43,297 bases of DNA from an uncultured Slackia sp. (GCF_959608125.1 NZ_CAUHPG010000019.1:1-43297); one strand, 5' to 3'; counted from the first letter of the stretch, positions 7,857 through 17,244 are shown. Made by a program: numbers and translations. The notes: generated from the letters alone by a model not told the origin.

Positions 7857-9974
7857 ATGGTCTCGACTACGACAAATTCACAACGTCTTTCATCGGGCCC
7901 TGTCGGGCCCTCGCTCGATTGCGCGTCCGCCTGCGGTGCATCTGGTGCCGTTTGCGTGTCCGAACTGCGCATTTGTGAAAATGCGACCCCGAATGAATCG
8001 TACTCGCGCGCCTTCTCGGGCGCGTTTTCTTCTCATTCGCTCATTCTGGCGATCGCGGCGATCGTGGCGGTTCTGGCCGTAGCATGCATAACGCCTCTCA
8101 CGGCGTATGCGAAAAGCTACACCTGCCCGAGCGTCGAAATAAACGCCGTCGCGGGCCAGGACGCCACACTTTCTGTCACTGAAACGCGCACGTTCGATTT
8201 CGACGGAACGTTTTCGGCGGTGTGGTGGAGCTTCGACTCCATGCCCTCGAACGAATGCGAGCTTACGGTCTCTTCGATTAGCTTGGCGCCTGAAGGCGGT
8301 CAAGCCGTCTCGCTTCCCGAGGTAGAATTCCAGCGCACGTGGCGCGAGTCGGGCGGTCCCGCCGAGCCTGCGTTTTCGGTCGACGTCGATCGCAAGACCG
8401 TGTACGTGTTCGCTCCCATGGCGGATGCGCGCATCGATGTGACCCTGACGTACTCCATCTCCAATTTCGTGCAGATCTATGACGATGTGGCCGAGCTGTA
8501 TTGGCAGTACGTCGGCCACGGATGGAGCGTCGACAGCGACCACGTGGTGGCATCGGTGCATGTACCGGTGCCTGCGGGAGCCGACGCTCGTACCGACGAC
8601 GCCCTGCGCGTCTGGGGCCACGGCCCGCTCGACGGCACGCTTTCCTTCGATGGCGCCGGCGTCATCTCCATGACGGTGCCTTCGGTGAAGGCGGGCGGCT
8701 ACGCCGAGGTGCATGCGGTGTTTCCCCGCGCGTGGATGAGCGCCGTCTCGTCTTCGTCTCCCGCCGTGCATACGGGCGAGCGTCTCGACGCAGTGCTTCA
8801 GGACGAGGAGCGCCTGGCCAATCAGGCCAACGCCGAGCGCATCCGCTCCCTGGCGCTTATCGTGGCCTGTCTGGCCGTTTCTCTTGCAGTGATCGTCTGG
8901 GCTCTTGTGATGTTCTTCCGCCACGGCAAGGAATACAAGCCCAAATTCAACGAGCAGTATTGGCGCGATGTGCCCGAAAAGGGCATCCATCCCGCCGTGA
9001 TCGGCCGCCTGTGGCGCTGGAATTCCCAGAGCAAGAACGACTTGCAGGCGACGCTCATGCATCTGTCCAGCATCGGCGCCATCCGCCTGGACGCCGGTAG
9101 CTACGAGCGTCCGTCGGGATCGCGCACCGAGACGGTCAACGATTACTACATCACGCGCCTCCCTGGTTGGGAGGAGAAGGTGGCGGACAGTCCGATCGAC
9201 GGCCGCGCCATGGATCTTTTGTTCGAGAAGGTCGCGCAGGGCTCTGACGCTTTGTGGTTCGGCACGGTCAGCCAGTACGGTTCCGAGCACCCCGAGGCGT
9301 TCATGGGCCTGTTGAACGGCTGGCAGGGCGTGGTTTCCGCCGAAACCAACAAGCAGGACTTCTTCGAGGCCAAGGGCGCACGCTACCAGGGTGCCATGTT
9401 CGCCCTGGGAGCCCTGGGCGTCGTCGCGGGAATCTGCGGAGTGGTCTTCTTCGATAATTTCATCCCGCTGATTGCGGCCGCACCCACTATCGCGGTGCTG
9501 TTCATCGTGGGTGCCGTGATGTCGCGCCGAAGCGAGCGCGCTGTCGAACTGCATGCCAAGTGCGAGGCGCTGCGCCGCTGGCTGAAGGATTTCAGCGCGC
9601 TTGACGAGCGTCTTCCCACCGACGTGAAGGTGTGGGGCGAGATGATGGTGTACGCCTATGTGCTGGGCGTCGCCGACGAAGCGATCAAGGCTCTGCGTAT
9701 GCGCATGCCTCAGATCGTCGAAGACGACGATTTCCTGCCCGTGTATTACTGGATGATGCCCCACTACTACGGGACGGGCTTCGGCGCGTCGGCGATGAAC
9801 AGCCCGCTCGATGCCTTTACGGCCATGCAGTCGAATACGGTCGATGTGGCGAAGGCGGCCATGAGCGCGGCTTCGGGCGATTTCTCGAGCGGCGGCGGCT
9901 TCGGCGGCGGCTTCTCCGGAGGCGGAGGATTTTCCGGAGGCGGCTTCGGCGGCGGAGGCGGCGGCGCGAGGTAG
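7857..9974 (+). CDS. DUF2207 domain-containing membrane protein
   Basis: About 705 residues. A long N-terminal cytoplasmic segment of about 58 residues leads into a first membrane helix. An extracytoplasmic DUF2207 region (YTCPSVEINAVAG onward) follows, then a helix near residue 335, a cytoplasmic winged-helix-like segment (GIHPAVIGRLWRW), two more helices near 520-565 and a tail made almost entirely of Gly, Phe and Ser. Such Gly-rich tails are typical of the family; the function is unknown. The ATG at 7857 is preferred to the GTG at 7851, because that GTG overlaps the AAGGAG ribosome-binding site. Its normal LemA partner is just upstream. Confidence 0.85.
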   Translation: MVSTTTNSQRLSSGPVGPSLDCASACGASGAVCVSELRICENATPNESYSRAFSGAFSSHSLILAIAAIVAVLAVACITPLTAYAKSYTCPSVEINAVAGQDATLSVTETRTFDFDGTFSAVWWSFDSMPSNECELTVSSISLAPEGGQAVSLPEVEFQRTWRESGGPAEPAFSVDVDRKTVYVFAPMADARIDVTLTYSISNFVQIYDDVAELYWQYVGHGWSVDSDHVVASVHVPVPAGADARTDDALRVWGHGPLDGTLSFDGAGVISMTVPSVKAGGYAEVHAVFPRAWMSAVSSSSPAVHTGERLDAVLQDEERLANQANAERIRSLALIVACLAVSLAVIVWALVMFFRHGKEYKPKFNEQYWRDVPEKGIHPAVIGRLWRWNSQSKNDLQATLMHLSSIGAIRLDAGSYERPSGSRTETVNDYYITRLPGWEEKVADSPIDGRAMDLLFEKVAQGSDALWFGTVSQYGSEHPEAFMGLLNGWQGVVSAETNKQDFFEAKGARYQGAMFALGALGVVAGICGVVFFDNFIPLIAAAPTIAVLFIVGAVMSRRSERAVELHAKCEALRRWLKDFSALDERLPTDVKVWGEMMVYAYVLGVADEAIKALRMRMPQIVEDDDFLPVYYWMMPHYYGTGFGASAMNSPLDAFTAMQSNTVDVAKAAMSAASGDFSSGGGFGGGFSGGGGFSGGGFGGGGGGAR

Positions 9975-10040
9975 GCGGTATACTGCCTTCGGAATGAAGC
10001 GGCGCCGCGGCGCCGGATAACGTGCGATAGGAGAGAGTTC

Positions 10041-10508
10041 ATGTCTTGCGATCACAAGAAACCCGTCGTCGGCATCATCATGGGCAGCGAAAGCGATATG
10101 CCCGCCATGGAGCCCTGCATGAAGCAGCTCGACGAGTTCGGCGTTCCCTACGAGGTGAAAGTGGCGTCCGCCCATCGTAAGCCGCTCGAGGTGCACGAGT
10201 GGGCCGAGTCGGCCGAGGAGCGCGGCATCCGCGTCATCGTGGCCGCCGCCGGCAAGGCGGCGCATCTGGGCGGCGTCGTGGCTGCTTACACCCCGCTGCC
10301 TGTGATTACGGTCCCCATGAAGACGAGCGACCTCGGCGGTCTGGATTCGCTGCTTTCCATGGTGCAGATGCCCTCCGGCGTGCCCGTGGCCTGCGTGGCG
10401 ATCAACGGCGCGAAAAACGCCGCGGTGCTGGCCGTTCAGATGCTCGGCACGGGCTGCGAGACCGCTCGCCAGAAGATCAAGGACTTCAAGGCAGCCATGG
10501 CCGAATAG
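10041..10508 (+). CDS. purE: N5-carboxyaminoimidazole ribonucleotide mutase
   Basis: 155 residues, normal for PurE class I. The motifs MGSESDMPAM, SAHRKP, AAAGKAAHLGGVVAA and MPSGVPVACVAI cover the nucleotide and CO2-transfer site, with the catalytic His in SAHRKP. The cytoplasmic enzyme moves the carboxyl group of N5-CAIR to carbon 4 in purine synthesis. The ATG at 10041 has AGGAGAG upstream. No purK is adjacent. It is followed by a strong terminator and so may be transcribed alone or with the DUF2207 gene. Confidence 0.95.
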   Translation: MSCDHKKPVVGIIMGSESDMPAMEPCMKQLDEFGVPYEVKVASAHRKPLEVHEWAESAEERGIRVIVAAAGKAAHLGGVVAAYTPLPVITVPMKTSDLGGLDSLLSMVQMPSGVPVACVAINGAKNAAVLAVQMLGTGCETARQKIKDFKAAMAE

Positions 10509-10559
10509 CGCATCGGGTCGGGCCTCCGACCGAGGCGACGGTCCTCATATTAAGTATTT

Positions 10560-10597
10560 AGGCCGCTGGAGCGTTTGCGCTTCGGCGGCCTTCCTTT
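10560..10597 (+). terminator. Terminator of purE
   Basis: A 14-bp stem with two wobble pairs (10560-10573 with 10578-10591) has a TTTG loop and the tail TTCCTTT. It lies about 50 bases after purE and before the convergent LuxR gene. Confidence 0.8.
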
Positions 10598-10641
10598 GTA
10601 CATACAGCGAGGCGGGCCGCCGCGAGCGGCTTTGCGATGTC

Positions 10642-12177
10642 CTACCTTAAGGCACGGGGGTCGAACGAGTTGACCAGGTCGACGAGTTCTTGTTTGCGAT
10701 GGATGTCAAGTTTCGCATAGATGCGTTTACTGTGCGTTCTGATGGTGTTTTCCGAAACCGTAAGGGTTTCGGCAATGCGCGCAACCGTGCTCCCGCGCGC
10801 TATCAGCTCCATCACTTCCGCTTCGCGGTCGGAGAGCTTGTAATGTTTCTTTACCAGTATGCATTGCTTGGAGATGCGATCGACTAACGGCCTCTTCCCG
10901 GTGCTTTCCGCTTCCGCGCTGGCGCTCGGTCTGTTGCGTTTTGCGGGGGCGGCGGCTGTGGGAATCAGTTCGATACGCTCGGCGCGAGCTCTATTGGGCG
11001 ACAGCGCCTGCTTGAATCCTCCTTGTCCGACGAAATACACCAAAGCTAATAGATATATCGACAAGAGCGCAATCGATGTGAGTGATTGCGATCCGAAGGC
11101 ATTCAGGTCTCCGACGAAAATGCCCATGATATATCCGGCGTCGTGGAGCATGTAGACGATACCGCCGAAGAAGCCATAGATGAAAACAGGATTAACGCTG
11201 CGCTCGCGCGATGCTTGAGCGCATTGGATCATCATGAGGACGACTGCGCAGTCGTAGAGGGCATAAAGGACTCCCGCGAATGGGGCGATGTAGTTTTTGC
11301 CGAGAATCGGCAGGAGGACGAAAGCGCTTATGACGAATGGGAATACGACGCGAAAAGCCGATGAGATATTAAGTTGCAGCGATTTTTTCTGCCATGTTGC
11401 TGTGAAGGCGACTCCTACAACAAGCATGCTTGCCATGGACAGCATATTGACGGTCGCTCCAACCTCGGGGCTTTCGATGGCGATCGCTCGAATGACGCCG
11501 CACGAAAGCGCAAATGCACCTATGCAGAAGGCGCTTCTCCAATAATCCTTCAAGGTCTGCAGATACGAGCCCGCATGCTGTCTTGGAAGATTTTCGAACA
11601 TGGGCTGTGACAGGTCGGTGTTGCGACTTGCTATCAGGATGGAGAGGGCGAATAGCGGCATGAAAACCGACGGGATGAGAAAGACCGTCACCGCTGGGGG
11701 AATGAGATAAAGGGCGAAATAAATTATCGGAGCGAATACGGTTCCCAGAATGAGATCCCTATTGCCGACGGCTGGCTTTTGCGAGGCGAAGAGGCGTTGC
11801 CATGCCATATAGAAACCTGCCGATCCGAAACCTATAAGAGCCCCTCCCGCGATTGCGAGCTTCAGTGCGCTCGCTTGTAGATATACGGCCGCGATGAGTG
11901 CGCACCATCCCAAAAGATAGGGAAGCCCTGCTGCCCAGACGAGAAATCTGCGCGCTGGTCCGGGGAAAAAGCACACGCCTAGAGTGCTTGCGAAATAGCT
12001 TGCTGCGAAAACAAGCGATTGCGCAAGGAAAAATGCTGCGGTGAACGAGCTTGTTTGAATTGCCATGGGAAGGAATGGGAAAACGCCGCCCCATACGGCC
12101 GTCGCGTTTACGGCTAGAAAAAGCGCATATCCAAGGCTACGTGTGTTGGGCGTGTATCGTGCGTATTTTTTTTGCAT
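10642..12177 (-). CDS. Membrane-embedded LuxR-family transcriptional regulator
   Basis: About 511 residues. Roughly twelve hydrophobic helices (residues 15-385) form an MFS-like membrane domain. A basic linker follows, then a C-terminal LuxR HTH (YKLSDREAEVMELIARG, then SENTIRTHSKRIYAKL). This architecture is widespread in Eggerthellaceae, where such proteins regulate adjacent, substrate-specific reductase operons; the membrane domain is presumed to sense the small-molecule substrate. The ATG at 12177 (MQKKYAR) is chosen because GAGGGGG lies upstream. An open frame to 12216 exists. It is divergent from the DMSO-reductase-family operon, which is its likely target. Confidence 0.88.
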   Translation of the reverse strand: MQKKYARYTPNTRSLGYALFLAVNATAVWGGVFPFLPMAIQTSSFTAAFFLAQSLVFAASYFASTLGVCFFPGPARRFLVWAAGLPYLLGWCALIAAVYLQASALKLAIAGGALIGFGSAGFYMAWQRLFASQKPAVGNRDLILGTVFAPIIYFALYLIPPAVTVFLIPSVFMPLFALSILIASRNTDLSQPMFENLPRQHAGSYLQTLKDYWRSAFCIGAFALSCGVIRAIAIESPEVGATVNMLSMASMLVVGVAFTATWQKKSLQLNISSAFRVVFPFVISAFVLLPILGKNYIAPFAGVLYALYDCAVVLMMIQCAQASRERSVNPVFIYGFFGGIVYMLHDAGYIMGIFVGDLNAFGSQSLTSIALLSIYLLALVYFVGQGGFKQALSPNRARAERIELIPTAAAPAKRNRPSASAEAESTGKRPLVDRISKQCILVKKHYKLSDREAEVMELIARGSTVARIAETLTVSENTIRTHSKRIYAKLDIHRKQELVDLVNSFDPRALR

Positions 12178-12258
12178 TCCCCATGGACCCCCTCGCCGCT
12201 TCTGTGATTTTGGCAAGTCTATCGTGCGGCGCGCTTCAATATGCGCGTTTTACTGAAA

Positions 12259-12309
12259 TATGTGACATTTCTCGAATGCAAAACGTTAAATGACACGTTG
12301 TATGTGACA
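12259..12309. promoter_or_regulatory. Phased direct repeats between the LuxR gene and the reductase operon
   Basis: TATGTGACA occurs at 12259-12267 and 12301-12309, exactly 42 bases apart. A near copy, TAAATGACA, is at 12287-12295. The starts fall on a 14-base grid, and the missing grid position (12273) reads CGAATGCAA, a weak match. The array lies in the divergent control region and is a candidate regulator-binding array for the LuxR protein. Confidence 0.45.
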
Positions 12310-12415
12310 CGGCATGGCGCCTTTCGGGCGCATACTTCGGGGGTCTTTTCGACCGTTGCTATTGCGGATCGCCCGCGACGGTCTATGTATGGGTATTTCA
12401 AAAAAAGGGGGAAAC

Positions 12416-14839
12416 ATGTCCACGAACACGCATGCCGTGAGTCGTCGTTCGTTCCTGAAGACGACAGGCGCTCTTGGCGCTCTGGCTGCGGCCGCCGGCG
12501 GCGCTGCAAGCGCCGATGCCATGTTCGGCACTGCGCCTGTCGCTTTCGCCGACGGGCAGGAGACGACGACCTGGGGCCATTGTGCCATCAATTGTCCTGG
12601 GCGTTGTTCTCTTCGTTTTCACGTGAAGGATGACGAGGTCGTTTGGGTCGATACCTTTACGAGCAAAGACGCCGGTTTCGATGACCTTCAGCCGCGCGCA
12701 TGTCTGCGCGGCCGCACTTATCGTCGTTGGCTTGCTCACCCTGATCGCCTGAGCTATCCCATGAAGCGCGTCGGCAAGCGCGGCGAAGGAAAATTCGAGC
12801 GCATTAGTTGGGATGAGGCGATCGACACGGCCGCATCGAAGCTGAAGGAGGTCATTGGCACGTACGGAAACGAGGCGGTTTTCGTTCCGTATGCTACGGG
12901 CGTCTCGGCCTCTACTTCTCGTCCGTTTAACCGAATGCTCAATCTTGTGGGCGGCTATTTGAATTTCTACAATAGCTACTCTACGGCTCAAATTTCTTGC
13001 ATCACTCCGTATATGTATGGCAATAAGCAGGCGGGCGGTTCTACGCTCAGCGCTGCAGAAGATGCCGAGCTTATCTTGATTTTCGGTTCGAGCCCCACGG
13101 AGACCCGTCAGGGTGGTTTGACCACGCATTACGACTGGGTTCGCTTGCGCGAAAAAACCAATGCGAAAATCTATATCATCGATCCCCGCATGAACGATTC
13201 GGTCATGGGGCATTCTGAGACGTGGCTGCCGATCAATCCCGGCACCGATGCTGCGTTTGTTGCCGGCGTTGCGCACTACCTTATCGAGAATGACATGGTC
13301 GATCTCGACTTCCTGCATACCTATTGCGTGGGCTATGACGAAGAGACCATGCCGGAGGCGTACAAAGGCATGAATATGTCTTACTACGACTACATCATGG
13401 GCTTCGGTTATGACATGGTTGAAAAGACCCCTTCGTGGGCGTCGAAAATCACGGGCATTCCCGCAGAGACTATTGAGAAGATCGCTCGCGAAATCGGCAC
13501 TACTAAGCCTCTGTATGTCAATCAGGGATGGGGTCCTCAACGTCGTTCCAACGGCGAATGGACTGCCTGGGCCATCATGGCATTGCCGTGTCTTGTCGGC
13601 CAAATCGGCCTTCCTGGAACCAGCAACGGCACACGCGAGGCCATCCAATCGTGTTCTCTGGGCAAGCTGTCTGCGGGCGAGAACCCCGTGAAGAAGAGCA
13701 TTCCGTGTTTCTTGTTTACCGACGCTATCGACCATGGCCCCGAAATGACGGCGAAAAACGCCGGCGTTAAGGGGGGAGATAAGCTTGAAGTCGGCATTAA
13801 GTACATGATCAATTATGCAGGCAATTGCTTGACCAATCAGCATTCCGATATTAACAAGGCCCACGATATTCTGGCCGATGAGAGCAAGTGCGAGTTTATT
13901 CTGGGCATTGATACCGTGATGTGCGACTCGCTGAAGTATTGCGACATTATCTTGCCTGACTTGTTCCGTTTCGAGCAGGTTTCGCAGATCGCGACCGGTT
14001 CAGACCATGGCTACATGATTACCGGTCAGCCGTGCACGTCTCCGAAGTTCGAGCGCAAGACCGCTTACGAGATGGCCTCTATGATGGCCGAGAAGCTGGG
14101 CGTGAAAGAAGAATTCACCGAGGGCAAAACCGAGGAAGAGTGGATTCGCGAAATTTACGAAGGCACTCGCGAGAAGAATCCCGCTCTCCCGACCTGGGAA
14201 GAAGCCGTTGAGCAAGGTGTTTATGTCGAGAAAAAGGCACCTTTCATTTCGATGGAGAAGTTTCGTGCCGACCCCGTTGCCAACGCTCTCGATACTCCTT
14301 CGGGAAAAATCGAAATCTTTTCGGAAAAGCTGCTGCAGTTTACCGAGGGCTGGGAGCTTCAGGATGGCGATACTTTGAAGGGGATGAGCACCCTTCCTCC
14401 TCTTCCCGTGTATATCCCCGAATGGTACGGCGTTGAGTCGACTACCGATGAGTTCCCTCTGGTTTTGACGGGCTTCCACTACCGCGGTCGTATTCACTCT
14501 TCTTGGGGCTTCATCGAGGACCTCAAGGAAGTCAACCCTCAGGAGGCTTGGATCAATCCCCTGGATGCGCAGGAGCGCGGCATTGAGCAGGGCGATACGA
14601 TTCGCGTTAAAAACCAGTTCGGCATCATCGAGCTTTTGGCGAAAGTTACGTCGCGCGTTGTTCCTGGAACCGTGGCGGTGTCTCAGGGAGCCTGGCATAT
14701 GGCCGATATGTACAGCGATCCCGAACGGGTTGATAGGGGAGGCAGCATCAACACGCTGACTACCCAGCGTCCGTCTCCTCTGTCTAAGGGCAACCCGCAG
14801 CACACCAATATTTGTCAGGTCGAGAAGGTTTCCGCATAA
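12416..14839 (+). CDS. Tat-exported molybdopterin oxidoreductase, DMSO reductase (DmsA) family
   Basis: 807 residues. The Tat motif SRRSFLK is at residues 9-15. The [4Fe-4S] ligands Cys56, Cys60, Cys64 and Cys96 precede the Mo-bisPGD domains. NSYSTAQI contains Ser189 at the position of the molybdenum-ligating serine of DMSO/TMAO-type reductases, which argues for an S-oxide/N-oxide-like or related terminal reductase. The C-terminal dinucleotide-binding domain (INPLDAQERGIEQGDTIRV) is present. The ATG at 12416 has AAAGGGGG upstream and begins the Tat signal. It is the first gene of an operon with an iron-sulfur subunit, an anchor and a chaperone. The enzyme is predicted to face outside and take electrons from menaquinol. 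The natural acceptor is unknown. Confidence 0.92.
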   Translation: MSTNTHAVSRRSFLKTTGALGALAAAAGGAASADAMFGTAPVAFADGQETTTWGHCAINCPGRCSLRFHVKDDEVVWVDTFTSKDAGFDDLQPRACLRGRTYRRWLAHPDRLSYPMKRVGKRGEGKFERISWDEAIDTAASKLKEVIGTYGNEAVFVPYATGVSASTSRPFNRMLNLVGGYLNFYNSYSTAQISCITPYMYGNKQAGGSTLSAAEDAELILIFGSSPTETRQGGLTTHYDWVRLREKTNAKIYIIDPRMNDSVMGHSETWLPINPGTDAAFVAGVAHYLIENDMVDLDFLHTYCVGYDEETMPEAYKGMNMSYYDYIMGFGYDMVEKTPSWASKITGIPAETIEKIAREIGTTKPLYVNQGWGPQRRSNGEWTAWAIMALPCLVGQIGLPGTSNGTREAIQSCSLGKLSAGENPVKKSIPCFLFTDAIDHGPEMTAKNAGVKGGDKLEVGIKYMINYAGNCLTNQHSDINKAHDILADESKCEFILGIDTVMCDSLKYCDIILPDLFRFEQVSQIATGSDHGYMITGQPCTSPKFERKTAYEMASMMAEKLGVKEEFTEGKTEEEWIREIYEGTREKNPALPTWEEAVEQGVYVEKKAPFISMEKFRADPVANALDTPSGKIEIFSEKLLQFTEGWELQDGDTLKGMSTLPPLPVYIPEWYGVESTTDEFPLVLTGFHYRGRIHSSWGFIEDLKEVNPQEAWINPLDAQERGIEQGDTIRVKNQFGIIELLAKVTSRVVPGTVAVSQGAWHMADMYSDPERVDRGGSINTLTTQRPSPLSKGNPQHTNICQVEKVSA

Positions 14840-14870
14840 GCGGGCCGTGTGACGAAGAGAGGAATGAGAT

Positions 14871-15491
14871 ATGACTCAGTATGCGTTTCATTTCGACGCG
14901 ACGCGCTGCACTGGCTGTAAGACCTGCGAGTTCGCTTGCAAGGACTACAAAGATCTCGATGCCGATTCGGCGTATCGCAAGGTCTACGAATGCGCCGGCG
15001 GCGAAACTGTTCGCGATGCCGATGGATGCATCAGGACCACATGCTTCAGCTACCCGGTTTCCATTTCTTGCAATCATTGCGACAGCCCCGCATGCATGCA
15101 AGTCTGCCCTACGGGCGCAATGCATAAGGACGACCAGAGCGGTCTTGTGAGCGTGGACGAGGGGAAGTGCATCGGTTGCGGATATTGCCACATGGCGTGT
15201 CCGTATAACTCGCCGAAGGTCGATCGTGAGAAGGGCCATTCGGTTAAGTGCGATGGATGCGCCGAACGCCTTTCTGCGGGAGAGTCTCCCGTTTGCGTGG
15301 AGGCGTGCCCTGCGCGTGCTCTGGCGTTTGGTCCCGTTGAGGAGATGGGCAAGCTCGGGGAGCGCGCGAGCATTGCGCCTTTGCCCGATGCGTCGCTTAC
15401 TTATCCGAATTTGTTTGTAAAGGCGTGTGCTGATGCCCAGCCTTCCGATAGCCGTGCGGGTAAAATCGTGAATCCCTTGGAGGTGCTCTAA
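14871..15491 (+). CDS. Four-cluster ferredoxin subunit, DmsB-like
   Basis: 206 residues. Four cysteine groups in the DmsB order each hold a [4Fe-4S] cluster: CTGCKTCEFAC (residues 13-23), CNHCDSPACMQVC, CIGCGYCHMAC and CDGC with CVEAC. It passes electrons from the membrane anchor to the molybdenum subunit. There is no Tat signal of its own, so it is presumably carried out with the catalytic subunit. It starts 31 bases after the catalytic gene with GAGAGGAATGAG upstream, and its stop is directly followed by the anchor start. Confidence 0.94.
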   Translation: MTQYAFHFDATRCTGCKTCEFACKDYKDLDADSAYRKVYECAGGETVRDADGCIRTTCFSYPVSISCNHCDSPACMQVCPTGAMHKDDQSGLVSVDEGKCIGCGYCHMACPYNSPKVDREKGHSVKCDGCAERLSAGESPVCVEACPARALAFGPVEEMGKLGERASIAPLPDASLTYPNLFVKACADAQPSDSRAGKIVNPLEVL

Positions 15492-15492
15492 T

Positions 15493-16350
15493 ATGGAAAC
15501 CGCTTTGAATGAACTGCCTTTGGCGATCTTCACGACGCTGGCACCGTTGGGCGCAGGCGCTTTCGTCGTGCTGGCCATTGCTGTTTGTTCCCTCAAGTTG
15601 GAGGTCGGGCAGCTTAAAGCTATCGACCGTTTGTCGCTGATTCCTGCTGGAGCAGTGGCAGCCGGCTTTGTCGCCTCTTTCTTCCACCTCGCTTCGCCCC
15701 TTCATGCTCCGAGTGTTTTCATGGGCATCGGGCACTCTCCTCTTTCCAATGAAATTGCGGTTGGCATGGTGTTCTTTGCGGCCATGGCTGTCTATGTTCT
15801 TCTCGGAATGTTCGGCAAGCTCTCTCTGTCGGTTCGCAAGCCTTTTTCCTTGGTCGTTGCGGTGCTCGCTTTGATTTTCGTGGTGTTTACAGGTTTGGCC
15901 TATATGATGCCCACTATTCCTTCGTGGAATTCCCCTCTCGTCCCTCTTGAGATGTTGGGCATGGCTCTTTTCGGCGGTACGCTTATCGGCCTTTTCGTTC
16001 TTGCGTTGGCCGGCGCCATCGATGGCCGTGCTGCGCATATGGTGAAATCTCTCGCGTTCATTCTCGGTTTTTCGGGTTTTGTCGCAGCTGCCGTTGCTCT
16101 TGTCGGTCATGTTGACATGTTGGGAGAGCTGTGGAGCCCCGCTGTTGCGGGTGCCACGTTGGCTGAGCCTGTCGTGCCGTATCTGTGTGGCGCGGGTCTT
16201 TGCGGGGTCGTCGCTGTTGCGTGCTTGGGTGTGGTCTGCTTTGGTAAGAGGACTTTGGCTCCGGCCGCCGTCGGCTCGGCTGTTGCGCTTGTCGGTACGT
16301 TTTTGGTGCGTTTCGCCTTTTACGCTATGCAGATGTCCATAGGTTTGTAA
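15493..16350 (+). CDS. DmsC-family membrane anchor subunit
   Basis: 285 residues with about eight membrane helices. It begins METALNELPLAIFTTLAPLGAG, with the FTTLAP motif that is usual in DmsC/YnfH anchors. The SPLSNE and PTIPSWNSPLVP loops are shared with the second anchor downstream. It anchors the reductase and oxidises menaquinol. Its ATG lies 1 base after the ferredoxin stop, so translation is coupled. A GC-rich hairpin without a T tract follows the stop. Confidence 0.9.
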   Translation: METALNELPLAIFTTLAPLGAGAFVVLAIAVCSLKLEVGQLKAIDRLSLIPAGAVAAGFVASFFHLASPLHAPSVFMGIGHSPLSNEIAVGMVFFAAMAVYVLLGMFGKLSLSVRKPFSLVVAVLALIFVVFTGLAYMMPTIPSWNSPLVPLEMLGMALFGGTLIGLFVLALAGAIDGRAAHMVKSLAFILGFSGFVAAAVALVGHVDMLGELWSPAVAGATLAEPVVPYLCGAGLCGVVAVACLGVVCFGKRTLAPAAVGSAVALVGTFLVRFAFYAMQMSIGL

Positions 16351-16366
16351 GAGCCGAAATAGGCTG

Positions 16367-16399
16367 GCAGGGCGAGCGGCTTATGGCCGCGCGCCCTGC
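16367..16399 (+). other. Intercistronic hairpin
   Basis: GCAGGGCG (16367-16374) pairs with CGCCCTGC (16392-16399), with an inner GCGGC/GCCGC stem. There is no good T tract. It may stabilise the upstream mRNA or partly stop transcription before the chaperone gene. Confidence 0.5.
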
Positions 16400-16514
16400 T
16401 TGATTTCGATGCGACGACGTTGCGCCCCGGTTTCTTGCATTTCTTTTCGCGAGCTTGCGCAGGCGGTTTTTGCGTTTTGCGTAGCGCGCCGTCTGCTTCA
16501 GGGAAAGGACGCTT

Positions 16515-17144
16515 ATGTTCGATAGATATGGCGAAGCCGCAATTGCATGCGGGGCTTTGGGTCCGTTTTTTGTAACCGATCCGAGCGCCGATGGAATGGA
16601 TGTCGCCTTTGCTGCCTATGCGGGCATTGATGAGGCCGTTGTTGCGAGAGAGTGGCCGTTTGTGAGCCGCGACAAGGCGCGCGATTGCTTGTCGCTTATG
16701 CGTGAAGGATCGGCGCGGGGTGTGGAAGACGCCCTTGTATGGGAGTATCGCCGCTTGTTTGTGGGGCCCGGCCCCATGCCCGCGCCGCCGTGGGGTTCGG
16801 TCTACACCGATCGAGAGTGCGTGGTATTTGGGGAGGCGACGCTCGCCTTACGCTCGTGGATGCGTTCTTCGGGCATTGCTCGTTTGGGTGACGAGAAGAC
16901 TCCCGAAGACCATATCGGACTCATGTTGCTTTTGGCTGCGTGGCTTGCTGGTAACAGGCCCGGGCTGATGGGCGAGTTTCTTCAAGAACATCTTTTGCCT
17001 TGGTCTTCCCATATGCTTGACCAGCTCGAGAAGGCTTCCTGCCATCCGTTCTATCGCGGGATTGCGGGATTGGCCAAGTTGACGCTTGAGGGCCTGGGGG
17101 AGGCTATGGACCTGCATCCTGTCGAGCCGCGTTTTTATCGCTAG
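16515..17144 (+). CDS. TorD/DmsD-family molybdoenzyme chaperone
   Basis: 209 residues, all predicted helical and cytoplasmic. The PAPPWGSVYTDRECVVFG stretch matches the family hallmark PP-W-S-VY, and EDHIGLMLLLAAWLA matches the conserved D/EH region. These proteins bind the Tat signal and apo-form of their molybdoenzyme and hold it until cofactor insertion is complete. The ATG at 16515 has AAAGGA upstream. Its place after the anchor gene makes the catalytic subunit at 12416 its likely client. Confidence 0.9.
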   Translation: MFDRYGEAAIACGALGPFFVTDPSADGMDVAFAAYAGIDEAVVAREWPFVSRDKARDCLSLMREGSARGVEDALVWEYRRLFVGPGPMPAPPWGSVYTDRECVVFGEATLALRSWMRSSGIARLGDEKTPEDHIGLMLLLAAWLAGNRPGLMGEFLQEHLLPWSSHMLDQLEKASCHPFYRGIAGLAKLTLEGLGEAMDLHPVEPRFYR

Positions 17145-17153
17145 TGTTATTTT

Positions 17154-17181
17154 AAGAGCGCGCTCTGGCGCGTTCTTTTTA
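17154..17181 (+). terminator. Terminator after the chaperone gene
   Basis: A 9-bp stem (17154-17162 with 17169-17177) has a CTCTGG loop and is followed by T residues. It separates the main reductase operon from the second anchor gene. Confidence 0.75.
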
Positions 17182-17244
17182 TATGCTAAAGCTTCGTTTT
17201 CGACGTGCGATTCAGCGTCGATGGCATGAAGACGGGAGGTGGGT

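Noticed and set aside
7890..10265. A 791-codon minus-strand open frame opposite the DUF2207 gene and purE
   Set aside because: Composition is His/Arg-rich without domains, and both plus-strand genes are well supported.
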